Positions 18,632 through 28,473 of a stretch of 64,000 bases of DNA are shown one piece after another. Within the stretch, counting starts at the first letter, position 1, and each line of letters begins with the position of its first letter. The translations under genes were made by a program, and so were the position numbers. Below the pieces are notes generated by a model. It saw only the letters and a program-made list of their open reading frames with translations, was not told the origin of the DNA and did not search any database. The DNA comes from Acetobacterium woodii DSM 1030 (GTDB lineage Bacteria > Bacillota > Clostridia > Eubacteriales > Eubacteriaceae): positions 1,911,732-1,975,731 of the forward strand of contig NC_016894.1 in assembly GCF_000247605.1 (NCBI RefSeq), in the 5' to 3' direction.

Positions 18632-19687
18632 ATGTCAGAAAATCAAATAAAAACAGATGCATATCGAGAGGCCGGAGTGGATGTCGAAGCCGGGTACCAG
18701 TCGGTTAAACTTATGAAAGCCGATGTCCAAAGAACCTTTAATGATCGTGTTTTATCGCATTTAGGGGGATTTGGCGGATTGTTTGAACTGCCGGAGGGTT
18801 ATCGAAAACCAGTGTTAGTTTCCGGGACCGATGGTGTGGGGACTAAGTTGCGGCTGGCATTTATGATGGATCGTCATGATACCATTGGTTTAGATTGTGT
18901 GGCAATGTGTGTGAATGATATTTTATGTCAAGGGGCGCAACCGATGTTCTTTTTAGACTATGTTGCTTGTGGTAAAAATTATCCGGAAAAAATTGCGACG
19001 ATTGTCAAAGGAATTGCGGAAGGTTGTCTGCAGGGCAATATGGCGTTGATTGGAGGAGAAACCGCAGAAATGCCGGATATGTATAGCTTAGACGAATATG
19101 ACCTGGCTGGTTTTGCGGTCGGAATCGTTGAAAAAGACGAGATTGTCACAGGAGCTACTATTTCCGAAGGTGATGTACTGATCGGGTTGCCTTCTTCGGG
19201 GGTTCATAGCAACGGTTTTTCATTGGTACGAAAAGTTTTGTTTAAGGATTTGTCGTTGGATGTCAATACCTATGTGGACGACTTGGGGATGACCCTGGGT
19301 GAAGCATTGTTAACGCCGACACGCATTTATGTCAAAGCCTTATCGGATCTCATTAAACCGTGTCAAATTAAAGGAATGAGTCATATCACCGGCGGCGGTT
19401 TTTATGAAAACATTCCGCGGATGATTCCCGATGGCTTATGCGCCAAGGTGGATACCAGCGTGATCGAAACATTGCCCATCTTTAATTTCATTCAGAAGGC
19501 CGGAAAAATTGCCGCAGAAAGTATGTATGCTACTTTTAATATGGGAATCGGTTTGGTAGTTGCGGTTTCAGCTGAGAAGGCCGATGCGTTACTTGCCGGA
19601 CTGACCGCAAAGGGTGAAAAACCAGTGGTATTAGGTAACATTGTCAAGGGAGAGGAAAAAATCGATTTATGTTTGTCAAACCGTTAA
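18632..19687 (+). CDS. purM: AIR synthetase (phosphoribosylformylglycinamidine cyclo-ligase)
   Basis: Closes FGAM to AIR with ATP, step 5 of the pathway. With the ATG at 18632 the protein has 351 residues, normal for PurM; GGAGGA lies directly upstream, so an in-frame TTG at 18599 is not needed. Characteristic segments are [13 protein letters not shown] at the N-terminus, [11 protein letters not shown] and GETAEMP. The last 19 bases overlap the start of purN, indicating translational coupling. Confidence 0.96.
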   Translation: MSENQIKTDAYREAGVDVEAGYQSVKLMKADVQRTFNDRVLSHLGGFGGLFELPEGYRKPVLVSGTDGVGTKLRLAFMMDRHDTIGLDCVAMCVNDILCQGAQPMFFLDYVACGKNYPEKIATIVKGIAEGCLQGNMALIGGETAEMPDMYSLDEYDLAGFAVGIVEKDEIVTGATISEGDVLIGLPSSGVHSNGFSLVRKVLFKDLSLDVNTYVDDLGMTLGEALLTPTRIYVKALSDLIKPCQIKGMSHITGGGFYENIPRMIPDGLCAKVDTSVIETLPIFNFIQKAGKIAAESMYATFNMGIGLVVAVSAEKADALLAGLTAKGEKPVVLGNIVKGEEKIDLCLSNR

Positions 19688-20325
19688 AAAAAATCGGCGT
19701 GTTGATCTCGGGCAGTGGTACCAATTTTCAGTCGCTGATTGATACCGTTCATCAAAAAGATGGCGAGATCGTTGTGGTTATTTCAAATAATTGTGATGCT
19801 TACGGGTTGGAACGCGGAAAGTGTGCCCAAATACCAGCAGTTGCAGTAAATCCACAAGAATATCCTTCCAATGAGGCTTTTGATCGTAAAATTATAGGAC
19901 TGTTAAAAGAATATGGGGTCGAGTTGGTGGTTCTGGCTGGATACATGAAAATTATTACGTCGGACTTTGTTAAGGCTTACCCAAACGCCATTATTAATAT
20001 TCATCCGGCTTTAATTCCGTCATTTTGCGGAGTCGGTTTTTATGGTATGCGAGTTCATCAGGCGGTGATTAACTACGGCGTGAAAGTTACTGGCGCAACG
20101 GTTCATTTTGTCAATGAAGTCGCTGATGGAGGACCTATTATCGCTCAAGAGATTGTTTTGGTTGATGATGAGGACACGCCGGAAACAATTCAGAAAAAAG
20201 TTTTGAAAGTAGAACACGAGCTTTTACCAAGGGCGGTGAGGGCTTTTTGTCTTGATCAATTAGATGTTGTTGGCCGAATTGTTAAAAAACGAAAAAATAA
20301 TGACGAGGGAGTCTTGTTGCAGTAA
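19669..20325 (+). CDS. purN: Phosphoribosylglycinamide formyltransferase
   Basis: Transfers the formyl group of 10-formyl-THF to GAR. The 218-residue protein has the GSGTNFQSL phosphate loop, the catalytic N-x-H...D set in [11 protein letters not shown] and ADGGPI. It overlaps purM by 19 bases; the GGGAGAGG upstream of the ATG lies inside purM. In an acetogen the formyl donor comes directly from the Wood-Ljungdahl methyl branch. The gene is followed by a 171-bp palindromic repeat before purH. Confidence 0.95.
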   Translation: MFVKPLKKIGVLISGSGTNFQSLIDTVHQKDGEIVVVISNNCDAYGLERGKCAQIPAVAVNPQEYPSNEAFDRKIIGLLKEYGVELVVLAGYMKIITSDFVKAYPNAIINIHPALIPSFCGVGFYGMRVHQAVINYGVKVTGATVHFVNEVADGGPIIAQEIVLVDDEDTPETIQKKVLKVEHELLPRAVRAFCLDQLDVVGRIVKKRKNNDEGVLLQ

Positions 20326-20392
20326 TCAATTGATTATATATATAAGGATGATTGATGTTATTGGTTGGTTGTAAAGACCTAATTCTAATTTA

Positions 20393-20563
20393 TAGGCGTT
20401 TGCGAAATTAAAAAACATCAAACAACGGTTGCTTTGGGTGCAGTTTCCACAAACGATTTCGTAACGTGTAGGCGAACAGTTCATCGAACTGTCCGCTGTA
20501 CAGTGTAGAAATTGTTTCGTGCGAAACTGGGCCCAAAGCCCAGGGCACTTTCGCAATTACCTA
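20393..20563. repeat. MITE-like palindromic element between purN and purH
   Basis: The ends TAGGCGTTTGCGAAA (20393-20407) and TTTCGCAATTACCTA (20549-20563) are inverted repeats. Inner arms also match (for example GCTTTGGG and CAGTTTC near 20430-20447 against their complements near 20520-20540), so the whole unit can fold as one long hairpin. It is flanked by an 11-bp direct repeat ATTCTAATTTA (20382-20392 and 20564-20574), extending to 16 bp if the last TIR bases are counted, as expected for a target-site duplication. It encodes nothing visible. Confidence 0.8.
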
Positions 20564-20590
20564 ATTCTAATTTAAATTTGGAGGAATAAA

Positions 20591-22120
20591 ATGAGAGCAT
20601 TGATAAGTGTATCGGATAAACGTGGAATTGTTGAATTCGCATCAAAGCTGGCCGCAATGGGATGGGAAATTTTGTCTACTGGTGGAACCGCAAAAGCTTT
20701 ACGAGAAGCTGGACTTAACATCACGGGAGTTTCCGAAGTAACCGGTTTTCCGGAATGTCTGGATGGTCGGGTGAAAACCCTTCATCCTAAAATCCATGGT
20801 GGAATTTTGGGAATCCGTAATAACCCCGATCACCAGAAACAAATGGCAGATTTAGATATCACACCGATTGACTTATTAGTAATTAACCTTTATCCTTTTA
20901 AGAATACGATTTTAAAAGAAGGCGTAGCTTTTGAAGACGCGATCGAAAACATTGACATTGGTGGTCCAACGATGTTACGTTCGGCAGCGAAAAACTTTAA
21001 TGATGTAACCGTAATTGTTGATCCTCAGGACTATGCGGTGGTTTTATCGGAACTTCAAAAAAACGGTAAAACTTCATATGATACGCGCTATAACCTGGCT
21101 TTGAAAGTGTTTGAAACAACTTCAAATTATGATACCATGATTGCGGATTACTTAAAAAAACGAGTAGCCGCGGAAGTCTTAGAAGATACTTTTACGATGA
21201 CGTTTGAAAAGGTTCAAGATCTGCGCTATGGCGAAAATCCCCATCAAAAAGCAGCTTTTTACGGCGAAATAATACCGGTAAAAGGGTCTTTGACGATGGC
21301 CAAACAACTACAGGGAAAAGAACTTTCTTATAACAATATCAACGATACGAATGGGGCGTTGGAAATTTTAAAAGAATATGGCGATGAACCGACCGTAGTG
21401 GCGGTTAAACATGCCAATCCTTGTGGGATTGCCAGTGATGAAAATATCGCTGCAGCTTATAAAAAAGCCTATGCCAGTGATCCCGTATCTATTTATGGCG
21501 GAATTATTGCAACGAATCGCTTGATTGATGAAGCAGCGGCCAACGAGATGGTCAAAACATTTTTGGAAGTAATTGTCGCTCCCGGATTTACGCCAGAAGC
21601 ATTAAGCGTTTTGGCGGTGAAACCAAACTTACGGTTATTGGATCTGGCCGATATTACAGTGAACGAACCTGGTTATGAAGTTAAAAAAGTAATGGGTGGG
21701 TTGCTGGTTCAAGAACGTGATACCAAGTTGTACAATGATTTAAAAGTTGTAACGAAACGAGAACCCAGTGCGGCAGAAATGGAAGAATTGCTTTTTGCCT
21801 GGAAAGCGGTTAAAAATACCAAATCAAATGCGATTAGCTTAAGTAAAAATAAATGTTTAATGGCTAATGGCCCCGGACAAGTCAGCCGTATTTGGGCGCT
21901 GGAAAACGCCATTCGTCAGGCCGGAGAATCGGTAAAAGGGACAGTGATGGCTTCGGATGCTTTTTTCCCATTTGATGATTGCGTGAGAACGGCAGCCGCA
22001 GCGGGGATTACCGCGATTATTCAACCCGGCGGGGCAGGCCGCGATGACGAGTCAATCAAAGCTTGCGACGAGTTGGGTTTAGCGATGGTCTTTACCGGCA
22101 TGCGTCATTTTAAGCATTAA
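20591..22120 (+). CDS. purH: Bifunctional AICAR transformylase/IMP cyclohydrolase
   Basis: Performs the last two steps to IMP. The 509 residues comprise the N-terminal IMP cyclohydrolase (MGS-like, [13 protein letters not shown] and the [14 protein letters not shown] motif) and the C-terminal AICAR formyltransferase with the catalytic KHANPCG segment near residue 270. A GGAGGA site precedes the ATG. The gene is separated from purN by the palindromic element but no terminator is evident, so transcription from the purL promoter probably continues. Confidence 0.97.
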   Translation: MRALISVSDKRGIVEFASKLAAMGWEILSTGGTAKALREAGLNITGVSEVTGFPECLDGRVKTLHPKIHGGILGIRNNPDHQKQMADLDITPIDLLVINLYPFKNTILKEGVAFEDAIENIDIGGPTMLRSAAKNFNDVTVIVDPQDYAVVLSELQKNGKTSYDTRYNLALKVFETTSNYDTMIADYLKKRVAAEVLEDTFTMTFEKVQDLRYGENPHQKAAFYGEIIPVKGSLTMAKQLQGKELSYNNINDTNGALEILKEYGDEPTVVAVKHANPCGIASDENIAAAYKKAYASDPVSIYGGIIATNRLIDEAAANEMVKTFLEVIVAPGFTPEALSVLAVKPNLRLLDLADITVNEPGYEVKKVMGGLLVQERDTKLYNDLKVVTKREPSAAEMEELLFAWKAVKNTKSNAISLSKNKCLMANGPGQVSRIWALENAIRQAGESVKGTVMASDAFFPFDDCVRTAAAAGITAIIQPGGAGRDDESIKACDELGLAMVFTGMRHFKH

Positions 22121-22175
22121 TCTTATGATCGGATTAAAAACGGCGGGAAAATTTTAACAAAATGAGGAGAGCTTG

Positions 22176-23432
22176 ATGAAAGTATTAATGATTGGATCCG
22201 GCGGACGGGAACATGTGCTGACATGGAAAATTGCTCAGAGTCCCCGGGTAGAAAAAATATATGCGGCTCCGGGTAACGGAGGGATGGCAGCATTAGCTGA
22301 ATGTGTCGACTTATCGGTTGAGGATATTCCGGGTTGTCTGGATTTTGCCAAAAAACACGACATTGATCTGACCGTTGTGGGTCCGGAAGTACCGCTGGTA
22401 ATGGGGATGGTGGATGCTTTTGAGGCTGAAGGGTTAAAGGTCTTTGGTCCGAACAAGCAATGTGCTCAATTTGAAGGCAGCAAAGCTTTTACGAAAGAAT
22501 TTCTGTTTCGCCATAACATTCCGACCGCGGCTTACAAAGAATATACAGATTTTGATGAAATCATTAAAGATCTTGGCCTTTATGGTTATCCCATGGTGAT
22601 TAAAGCGGATGGTTTAGCGGCCGGAAAAGGTGTTCTGATTCCAGAAAATAAGGAAGATGCCCTGGCCGGTATGGAAATGATCATGAAAAAACGAGCATTT
22701 GGAGAAGCGGGTGACAAAGTCGTTATTGAAGAATTTTTAACTGGACAGGAAGCTTCAATGCTTTGTTTTGTTGATGGAAAAACGATTGTTCCAATGGAAA
22801 GTGCTCAGGATTATAAACGGGCTTTCGATAATGATAAAGGGCTAAATACTGGCGGAATGGGAACTTATTCGCCGAATGTTCTGTTTGCTGATGAAACCTT
22901 GAACAAGCGGATTAAAGCAGAAATCCTTGATCCCATTATCAATGGTTTTATTGCTGATGGATTGGATTTTAAGGGAATTTTATTCATTGGGTTGATGATT
23001 GATAAAGGGGTGCCAAAAGTCCTGGAATTTAATGTCCGATTCGGCGATCCGGAAGCGCAAAGTGTCCTGGTGAGAATGGAGTCAGATCTAGTTGATATCA
23101 TGACAGCGGTTATCGACGGAAAATTGTCAGAATGTGAAATTAAATGGAGCCAGCAAGAAGCAGTTACCGTCGTTATTGCTGCTGGCGGTTATCCGGGTTT
23201 ATATGAAAAAGGAAAAGTGATTACCGGCATTCAAGATGTTAAGGATTGTGTGGTATTTCATGCCGGAACTAAGTTGGTAAATGGTGAGTTACTCACTAAC
23301 GGGGGGCGCGTTCTTTGTGTGACAGCACTGGGTGAAAACCGCGAGGCCGCCAGAAAAACAGTTTATGATAATATTAACAAAATTCATTTCGATGGTGCGC
23401 AATATCGCACCGATATAGCTAAGTTTAATTAG
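22176..23432 (+). CDS. purD: Phosphoribosylamine-glycine ligase
   Basis: GAR synthetase joins phosphoribosylamine and glycine with ATP, step 2 of the pathway. The 418-residue protein is an ATP-grasp enzyme: GSGGREH at the N-terminus, KADGLAAGKGV (ATP-binding) and EFNVRFGDPE near residue 285 that carries metal ligands. The ATG at 22176 is well spaced from GAGGAGA; a TTG one codon earlier is the alternative. It is the last gene of the purine operon and is followed by a strong terminator at 23495. Confidence 0.96.
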   Translation: MKVLMIGSGGREHVLTWKIAQSPRVEKIYAAPGNGGMAALAECVDLSVEDIPGCLDFAKKHDIDLTVVGPEVPLVMGMVDAFEAEGLKVFGPNKQCAQFEGSKAFTKEFLFRHNIPTAAYKEYTDFDEIIKDLGLYGYPMVIKADGLAAGKGVLIPENKEDALAGMEMIMKKRAFGEAGDKVVIEEFLTGQEASMLCFVDGKTIVPMESAQDYKRAFDNDKGLNTGGMGTYSPNVLFADETLNKRIKAEILDPIINGFIADGLDFKGILFIGLMIDKGVPKVLEFNVRFGDPEAQSVLVRMESDLVDIMTAVIDGKLSECEIKWSQQEAVTVVIAAGGYPGLYEKGKVITGIQDVKDCVVFHAGTKLVNGELLTNGGRVLCVTALGENREAARKTVYDNINKIHFDGAQYRTDIAKFN

Positions 23433-23494
23433 CAACCAATGTAAACAGAGTCCGTTACTACTAAATAGATTGGCGGAGTTTTGTCGCCAGCCTT

Positions 23495-23530
23495 ACCCAT
23501 TAATTTAAGAATTAATGGGTTTTTCTATTT
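23495..23530 (+). terminator. Terminator of the purine operon
   Basis: A perfect 11-bp stem ACCCATTAATT / AATTAATGGGT with a 4-base loop, followed by TTTTCTATTTT. Confidence 0.92.
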
Positions 23531-23626
23531 TAGGTTTGCACTGGATTCAATTAAAGTCTAAAATAGGGGTATAAATAAAATAATAGTTGAATCATTTCAA
23601 TGTTGATAGAAATGTAAGGAGTTATC

Positions 23627-24448
23627 GTGAAAAATAATATTGGTTTTATCGGTTGCGGAAATATGGCGAAAGCCATGATTGGCGGTTTACTAAAAGGCAA
23701 GGTTTTCAAACCCGAGAATATTTTGTGTTTTGATCCGTCAGAAACTGCCAGAAAAACGATGGCAGAAGAATTTGGAATCAATGTGAAGAATTCAAATGTC
23801 GAGGTATCAAAAGAAGCAGACTATTTGGTTTTAGCGGTGAAGCCTTTTGTTTACTACAAAATATTGGAAGAAATAGCCTCAAATATTAAACCTTCAGTGA
23901 TTATTGTTTCAATTGCTGTTGGTGTCAGCTTTGCGGATATTAAAGATTTGTTAGGAAAAGAAGTTAAGGTAATTAGAACACAGCCCAGTACACCAGCGTT
24001 TGTGGGTGAATCAGATTCGACATTGTGTCCGGATGAACAGATGACACCAGCAGAAGTACAGGATATTGTGACTATTTTTGAAAGTTTTGGGAAAGTTGAA
24101 ATAATCAGTGAAAAGCTGATGGAAGTGGTTCCGGGAATTGCCAGTTCAGCACCTGCGTATACGATGCTTTTGATTGAGGCAATGGCTGATGCCGGCGTGC
24201 TCCATGGGTTTCCCCGCGATCAAGCATATCGGTTGTCGGCGCAAGCAGTGTATGGTGCGGCTAAACTGGTTTTGGAGTCGGGTGAACATCCGGCAAAGTT
24301 AAAAGATCAGATTTGCACCCCGGGGGGAACTACGATTGAAGCGGTGCGAGTTCTGGAAGCAAAAGGTTTCAGGGATGCGGTGATTTCCGCGGTCGATGCT
24401 TGTGCTCAGAAATCACTGGCGATGAGCAAACATCAATTAAATGGTTGA
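23627..24448 (+). CDS. proC: Pyrroline-5-carboxylate reductase
   Basis: NAD(P)H-dependent reduction of P5C to proline. The 273 residues show the Rossmann start IGFIGCGNMAKAM and the family signature near the C-terminus in KDQICTPGGTTIEAVRVLE. The start is GTG at 23627 with AAGGAG upstream. It stands alone between the purine-operon terminator and a GH3 gene. No proA or proB is adjacent. Confidence 0.95.
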   Translation: MKNNIGFIGCGNMAKAMIGGLLKGKVFKPENILCFDPSETARKTMAEEFGINVKNSNVEVSKEADYLVLAVKPFVYYKILEEIASNIKPSVIIVSIAVGVSFADIKDLLGKEVKVIRTQPSTPAFVGESDSTLCPDEQMTPAEVQDIVTIFESFGKVEIISEKLMEVVPGIASSAPAYTMLLIEAMADAGVLHGFPRDQAYRLSAQAVYGAAKLVLESGEHPAKLKDQICTPGGTTIEAVRVLEAKGFRDAVISAVDACAQKSLAMSKHQLNG

Positions 24449-24583
24449 GGAATGCATAGCGATAATTGTTAAATAACTGGTTAAAATTATCATCGAAATG
24501 CAGTTATAATTGACTAAACGGGGATTATTAAAAATTAAAAATATTACCTAGTTTGGTTAATTCAATAAGGAGTTGATCGAGTC

Positions 24584-27190
24584 ATGGATGACGGATTAAT
24601 TAAAAAAATACGACGAAACATGAGTTTAGAGGAAATGGTTGCCCTTTGTTCGGGTCAAACTGATTGGGAAACTGTGGCTTACCCCAAATATGGTATTGGG
24701 CCAGTGACAATGGCCGATGGCCCGCATGGGATGCGGGTGATCGTTAATGACGGTTCAGTGGGGATTCCTCAGGGAAAACCGGCCACCTGTTTTCCGCCAG
24801 CGGTACTTTCTGCTTGTTCCTGGGATGAAGGACTGCTGGAATTGATGGGCAAGAGCATTGCCCGGGAAGCACGCACCTTAGGGGTTGATTTGATCCTGGG
24901 ACCGGGAATTAATATAAAAAGATCGCCGCTGTGCGGACGAAATTTTGAGTATTTTTCAGAAGATCCGTTGCTATCGGGCCGATTGGGAAAAAATTTTGTT
25001 CTGGGTGCAAAAAAGTATGGCGTTGGGTCAACGGTTAAACATTATCTGGCCAATAATCAGGAAACCCGGCGGATGACGGTTGACGAAAAAATTGATATTC
25101 GGGCGCTGCGAGAAATTTATTTAAAGCCCTTTGAAATTGTGATTAAAGAAAGCAAACCAATGGCGGTGATGTGTTCTTATAACAGTATTAATGGAAAGTT
25201 TGTATCCCAAAGCAAATATTTTCTGACGCGATTGCTTCGCGACGAATGGGGTTTTGAAGGGATTGTTATGTCCGATTGGGGTGCTGTTTATGACCGGGTT
25301 CGGGGTGTAGTTGCCGGAATGGATCTGGAGATGCCGGGAAATGGCGGCATTAACAACAAAAAAATATTTGACCGGATTAAAGAAGGCAAACTAAAAGTGA
25401 CCATTCTTAACGAAATGGTTGAACGATTAATTCGATTTTCATTTCAGGCTAAGGAAAATCGAGAACACTATCATTCAACAGAAATTGAGATTGAGCCCAA
25501 AGAGCAACATAAAATTGCTAATTTAGTGGCGCTCGAGAGTATGGTGCTGTTAAAAAACGACGATCAGATTTTACCGATTGATCGGACAAAAATAAAAAAA
25601 ATAGCCATTATCGGCAGCATGGCCTTTGATCCGCGATTTCAGGGAACCGGTAGTTCGAAAATAAATCCTTTTCAAATTGATTCACCCTATGAGCAAATCA
25701 AAAAATTAGTAGCTGATGAAATTCAACTATTTCCGCATCAGGGGTACATTCACGATGAAATAGTTGAACAAGTACATCTGGCTGAACAAGCGGTAGAAGT
25801 GGCAAAAAATTCCGAATTGGCATTATTGTTTGTGGGTTTACCAGATCATGAAGAGTCGGAGGGTTATGATCGCACGCATTTGAATCTACCACCCAAACAA
25901 ATGGCCTTGATCCGAAAAATTTGCAAAATTCAGCCAAATACAGTAGTGATCATTCAAAATGGTGGGGTTGTGGATATTAATTGGGAGCATCAGCCGAAAG
26001 CTATCGTAGAGATGTTTTTAGGTGGGCAGGCTGGCGGTGATGCTATTGCTAAACTATTGTTTGGTGAGGAAAATTTTTGCGGAAAGCTGGCCGAAACCAT
26101 TCCAATGCGGTTAGAGGATACGCCAGCGTACATCAATTTCCCTGGAATTCATGACGAAGTCGTGTATGGCGAAAGTATCTTTGTTGGATATCGTTATTAT
26201 GACTACACAAAAAAGCGGGTGCGGTATCCATTTGGATTTGGCCTCAGCTATACCAAGTTTAGTTATGAGTCACTTGAAATGCCTGATTTAGTGATTGATG
26301 CCGAAAAAATTGCGACCGTTAAATGTCGGATCACCAATATCGGAGATATGAATGGCAAAGAAATTATTCAGCTTTATACGGGTAAGATCGACACCAAAAT
26401 ATTACGGCCATTACGAGAGCTGCGAGACTTCAAAAAGGTATTCATTCCCAAAGGACGTTCGACGGAAATATGCTTTGAAGTCGGGTTAAATGACTTTAGT
26501 TATTATAACCCGACCACCAAAAATTGGGAACATGAGTCAGGTGTCCATGAAGTTTATATTGGCTCATCCAGTCGGGATTTGCCGATTGTTTATCAAGTTG
26601 AAATTACTAAAGATCTGATTCATCCGATTAACCCCTTATCTTATCTCGGTGATTTCGAGAAAACGGAACGCGGACAAACAATTTTAAAATTGCTGCTATC
26701 AGGATTTGAAGAAATCATGGGTAATGATCAAACCAAAGAAGATGCATTTTTTATGACAATGTTGTCGAATACACCTGTTTGTAAGTTAGTTGAGTCATCA
26801 AATGGGGTGTTTACGGAAGAATGTATTGATAAAATTATTAATCTGGTGAATTCGGATGAATCATTGGAAGGAATTACATTTGAATCCCTGATCACTTGCG
26901 GAGAAAAGAAAAAAGGCTTTTTAAAAAACTTGTTCAATTGGAATAATGAAGAATATTTGTCGATTTATTCCAAAGTTCGTGATCTTGTTGAAGATGAAGA
27001 TGTTATGAAGATTTTGCGAAACTATTTTGGTGATGAAACCTTTGAAAGTGAGTATTTGCAAATGGCAATCAAAATGGGCGTCTGTTTTGACAAAGCTCAG
27101 AAAGTTTTGCCCGATGAGTTTTTTTCCGATGAAAAACTTAAGGCAATCGATAAAGATTTAACCGCTTTGGCTAAACTTAAAAAGAAATAG
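24584..27190 (+). CDS. GH3-family beta-glycosidase, cytoplasmic
   Basis: An 868-residue glycoside hydrolase family 3 protein, probably a beta-glucosidase. The N-terminal TIM-barrel domain has GPVTMADGPHGMR, KHYLANNQE and the nucleophile Asp in MSDWG near residue 231. A GH3 C-terminal domain follows, then a fibronectin III-like module ending near residue 680. The last 180 residues are acidic, helical and not recognised. There is no signal peptide, so it would act on imported di- or oligosaccharides or glycosides. AAGGAG precedes the ATG. Exact substrate is unknown; plant aryl-glucosides would fit an aryl-ether-using acetogen (inference). Confidence 0.9.
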   Translation: MDDGLIKKIRRNMSLEEMVALCSGQTDWETVAYPKYGIGPVTMADGPHGMRVIVNDGSVGIPQGKPATCFPPAVLSACSWDEGLLELMGKSIAREARTLGVDLILGPGINIKRSPLCGRNFEYFSEDPLLSGRLGKNFVLGAKKYGVGSTVKHYLANNQETRRMTVDEKIDIRALREIYLKPFEIVIKESKPMAVMCSYNSINGKFVSQSKYFLTRLLRDEWGFEGIVMSDWGAVYDRVRGVVAGMDLEMPGNGGINNKKIFDRIKEGKLKVTILNEMVERLIRFSFQAKENREHYHSTEIEIEPKEQHKIANLVALESMVLLKNDDQILPIDRTKIKKIAIIGSMAFDPRFQGTGSSKINPFQIDSPYEQIKKLVADEIQLFPHQGYIHDEIVEQVHLAEQAVEVAKNSELALLFVGLPDHEESEGYDRTHLNLPPKQMALIRKICKIQPNTVVIIQNGGVVDINWEHQPKAIVEMFLGGQAGGDAIAKLLFGEENFCGKLAETIPMRLEDTPAYINFPGIHDEVVYGESIFVGYRYYDYTKKRVRYPFGFGLSYTKFSYESLEMPDLVIDAEKIATVKCRITNIGDMNGKEIIQLYTGKIDTKILRPLRELRDFKKVFIPKGRSTEICFEVGLNDFSYYNPTTKNWEHESGVHEVYIGSSSRDLPIVYQVEITKDLIHPINPLSYLGDFEKTERGQTILKLLLSGFEEIMGNDQTKEDAFFMTMLSNTPVCKLVESSNGVFTEECIDKIINLVNSDESLEGITFESLITCGEKKKGFLKNLFNWNNEEYLSIYSKVRDLVEDEDVMKILRNYFGDETFESEYLQMAIKMGVCFDKAQKVLPDEFFSDEKLKAIDKDLTALAKLKKK

Positions 27191-27238
27191 CGAACAACTG
27201 GCATAAAAGGCGTTGTTATAGATTAATACCAAGGGAGT

Positions 27239-27275
27239 GTACCGATCAATTAATTTATGATCGGTACCTTCTCTT
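27239..27275 (+). terminator. Hairpin terminator after the GH3 gene
   Basis: The 10-bp stem GTACCGATCA (27239-27248) pairs with TGATCGGTAC (27258-27267), followed by CTTCTCTTTGTT. Confidence 0.75.
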
Positions 27276-27283
27276 TGTTCTAT

Positions 27284-27318
27284 CGGTTGCGAAACTTACG
27301 ATACTTTCACAACTAACT
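27284..27318. repeat. Decayed copy of the GCGAAA palindromic repeat
   Basis: GGTTGCGAAA and CTTTCACAACTAA flank a short centre, resembling the ends of the compact element at 2215-2274 with substitutions. It lies just upstream of tsaB. The relationship is suggestive only. Confidence 0.35.
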
Positions 27319-27346
27319 AAAATTAAATACAATTAAAAGGAACAAA

Positions 27347-28036
27347 ATGATGAATACACTCACTATCGATACATCAACAATTGTGGCCTCTGTCGCCATC
27401 TTAAATGAAGAGAAACTGGTTGGAGAAATGATTATTAACCATCAAAAGAAACATTCTGAAAAACTCATGATCGCCATCGATCATTTATTAGTTGATGGCG
27501 GTCTTTCCATTCAAGACATGGACATTTTTGGCATTGTTTCTGGTCCGGGTTCTTTTACTGGTCTCAGGATTGGCATGGCTACCGTTAAAGGATTTGCCCA
27601 GGCCTTAAATAAGCCGATCGTAGGGGTTTCCACCCTCGAAAGCCTGGCGATGAATATTCCCTTTGCCGATGGGCTTATCTGTCCCATTCTGGATGCTCAG
27701 CGAAATCAGACCTATACTGGGGTTTTTCATTTCCAGAATGGCCAGCTCAAAAGGGATCTGGCCGATTCGGTAATGGAGATCGATGATTTAATTGCTTTTT
27801 TAAACACGCAAAACGAAAATATCTTTTTTTTAGGAGACGGATTAGGACGATTTTCAAATATCTTGCTTGAAGCCTGCCCGGGAAGTCAGATCGTGCCAAA
27901 CTATCTTAATATGAATCGCGCTTCATCAGCCGGAGCATTAGTGTTGAAACGGGCATTAGAAGGAGAAACAAGTCATTATTTAGATGTTGAACCTTATTAT
28001 ATTCGGCCCTCTTATGCTGAAGAACATAAAAAATGA
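27347..28036 (+). CDS. tsaB: tRNA threonylcarbamoyladenosine synthesis protein TsaB
   Basis: TsaB is an ASKHA-fold partner that dimerises with TsaD and, with TsaE, transfers threonylcarbamoyl to A37 of ANN-decoding tRNAs. The 229-residue protein has the typical N-terminus TLTIDTST and the SGPGSFTGLRIG signature. It overlaps rimI by four bases. AAGGAAC precedes two consecutive ATGs. It is the first gene of the tsaB-rimI-membrane protein-tsaD cluster. tsaE is not in the window. Confidence 0.95.
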   Translation: MMNTLTIDTSTIVASVAILNEEKLVGEMIINHQKKHSEKLMIAIDHLLVDGGLSIQDMDIFGIVSGPGSFTGLRIGMATVKGFAQALNKPIVGVSTLESLAMNIPFADGLICPILDAQRNQTYTGVFHFQNGQLKRDLADSVMEIDDLIAFLNTQNENIFFLGDGLGRFSNILLEACPGSQIVPNYLNMNRASSAGALVLKRALEGETSHYLDVEPYYIRPSYAEEHKK

Positions 28037-28473
28037 TGAATTATCGTATGATCGAAAATCAGGATATTGACGGCGTTTTTAATGTTGATCAAGCCTGCTT
28101 TAAGCATAATTGGACCAGAGATTCTTATTTGGCGGAGACAAAAAATATCCTGTCAAATTATATTGTGGCTGAAGATAAGGATCAGATTATTGGATTTGGC
28201 GGCTTCTGGCAGATTATTGATGAAGCACACATTACCAATATCGCAGTGCTTGCATCTTATCGCCAGAAAGGTGTTGGCCAGGGAGTCATGGCGGCTATGA
28301 TTTCCCGGGCACTTGAAAAAGGCTGTGTTAGGATGACTTTAGAAGTTCGGGAGGACAACCAACCAGCAATTAGTTTCTATCTCAAAAATGGATTTACGCG
28401 AGAAGGTCGACGAAAAAACTATTATGGGAATGGCATCGATGCGATTATTATGTGGAGGTACGAACTTGGATAA
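28033..28473 (+). CDS. rimI: Ribosomal protein S18-alanine N-acetyltransferase
   Basis: A 146-residue GNAT-fold acetyltransferase. The acetyl-CoA loop RQKGVGQGVM, the preceding ITNIAVLASYR strand and the SFYLKNGF motif near the C-terminus match RimI, which acetylates the N-terminal Ala of S18. Its position between tsaB and tsaD is the common Firmicutes arrangement. The start ATG overlaps the tsaB stop, and its end overlaps the next gene by eight bases. Confidence 0.92.
   Translation: MMNYRMIENQDIDGVFNVDQACFKHNWTRDSYLAETKNILSNYIVAEDKDQIIGFGGFWQIIDEAHITNIAVLASYRQKGVGQGVMAAMISRALEKGCVRMTLEVREDNQPAISFYLKNGFTREGRRKNYYGNGIDAIIMWRYELG

Noticed and set aside
27284-27318. Rex operator upstream of tsaB
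   Set aside because: The TTGCGAAA...TTTCACAA arms are too far apart for the TTGTGAAANNNNTTTCACAA consensus and fit the decayed repeat family better.
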